Shown here: positions 63,734 through 64,000 of the stretch, piece by piece
Layout: every line of letters starts with the position of its first letter
Position numbering within the stretch: the stretch's first letter is position 1
Source: Catalimonadaceae bacterium JC749
Lineage (GTDB): Bacteria > Bacteroidota > Bacteroidia > Cytophagales > Cyclobacteriaceae
Direction of reading: 5' to 3'
DNA: 64,000 bases
Assembly (NCBI GenBank): GCA_021730635.1
Contig: JAJNNC010000005.1
Span: forward strand, 372,001-436,000
The notes under the pieces: generated by a model
Told to the model about the DNA's origin: nothing
Seen by the model: only the letters and a program-made list of their open reading frames with translations
The model's database searches: none
Translations under genes and position numbers: made by a program

Positions 63734-64000
63734 ATGTTCAACAAAATTATTACGGGTTTATGCATGCTGGTGAGTTGCCTCACGCAGGCACAGCACATCA
63801 ACTTTAGTCAATACACGCATACTCCTCTGTTGGTAAACCCAGCATGGGTAGGGGCTACCCCTCATGCATCCGTAGCACTCCTGTATAGAGATCATAATTA
63901 TTCGGGTAACTATGATTTTAAGTCTGCACACCTCACACTTATGTACCCTCTCTTTTTAGATGGAAAGAAAGCTGGCAGAATGGGTGTTTCTCTGTTGAAT
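63734..64000 (+). CDS. PorP/SprF-family T9SS membrane protein, cut by the window edge
   Basis: Only the first 89 codons are present. A signal peptide (MFNKIITGLCMLVSCLTQAQ) leads to HINFSQYTHTPLLVNPAWVGA and VALLYRDHNY, the classic start of PorP/SprF proteins. These beta-barrels pair with T9SS type B cargo encoded beside them, matching the upstream gene 72 bases away. The gene runs past the right edge. Confidence 0.92.
   Translation, partial: MFNKIITGLCMLVSCLTQAQHINFSQYTHTPLLVNPAWVGATPHASVALLYRDHNYSGNYDFKSAHLTLMYPLFLDGKKAGRMGVSLLN

Overview
The window comes from a member of the Bacteroidota, most likely a Cytophagales-type environmental (perhaps marine) bacterium. Supporting markers are a type IX secretion system (T9SS) type B sorting domain next to a PorP/SprF protein, a TonB receptor with STN and carboxypeptidase-regulatory-like domains, a DUF4249 lipoprotein, a UpxY/NusG-like antiterminator, a short (287 aa) RpoD, and no consistent Shine-Dalgarno sites. 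I cannot name the genus. No tRNA, rRNA, CRISPR array or intact insertion sequence was recognised.

Region 1 (1 to about 28 kb, all minus strand) is a large capsular/exopolysaccharide locus. Transcription runs from high to low coordinates. It starts with a truncated initiating-sugar-transferase-like membrane protein and a WcaI-like glycosyltransferase. After a 1.07-kb leader come a UpxY-type antiterminator, a Wza-like export lipoprotein, a Wzc-like tyrosine autokinase with a Gly-Tyr repeat tail, a Wzx-like flippase, about ten glycosyltransferases, two sulfotransferases, a pyruvyl-transferase-family protein, two hexapeptide acyltransferases, a methyltransferase and a Wzy/O-antigen-ligase-like membrane protein. 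The last two complete genes are a Wzm/Wzt-type ABC exporter. The product is probably a complex acidic polysaccharide that may be sulfated, acylated and pyruvylated. The block at about 14.8-19.6 kb is visibly more AT-rich than the rest and looks like a later insertion.

Region 2 (28-36.5 kb) is sparse. It has a 2.3-kb gene desert with microrepeats and possible transposase remnants, an orphan GAF histidine kinase, a DUF4469/HU-like protein, a Wzi-type capsule assembly outer-membrane protein and a DUF4114 lipoprotein.

Region 3 (36.5-47 kb) is nitrate assimilation plus housekeeping. It holds an outer-membrane porin of the alginate-export family, a NarK-type transporter, and a 1174-aa protein joining a molybdopterin nitrate reductase to an FAD/NAD(P)H and [2Fe-2S] module. 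A rubredoxin protein with nitrite-reductase-like half domains lies further on. Between them sit a cold-shock-domain protein, a small unknown, the primary sigma factor RpoD and a small histone-H1-like protein. Intergenic G-free CATTCA tracts and TACGTA palindromes lie just upstream of these genes.

Region 4 (47-52.3 kb) is a MacB-ATPase / MacA-like adaptor / MacB-like permease / TolC efflux operon with a palindromic candidate operator. Region 5 (52.3-64 kb) holds a Tat-type TIM-barrel isomerase-like protein and a small unknown on the minus strand. On the plus strand follow a TonB receptor / DUF4249 lipoprotein / MG2-plus-plug-like protein operon, then an ECF sigma factor, a membrane protein with a TonB C-terminal domain, an FG-GAP-type T9SS type B cargo protein and the start of a PorP/SprF gene that runs off the window.
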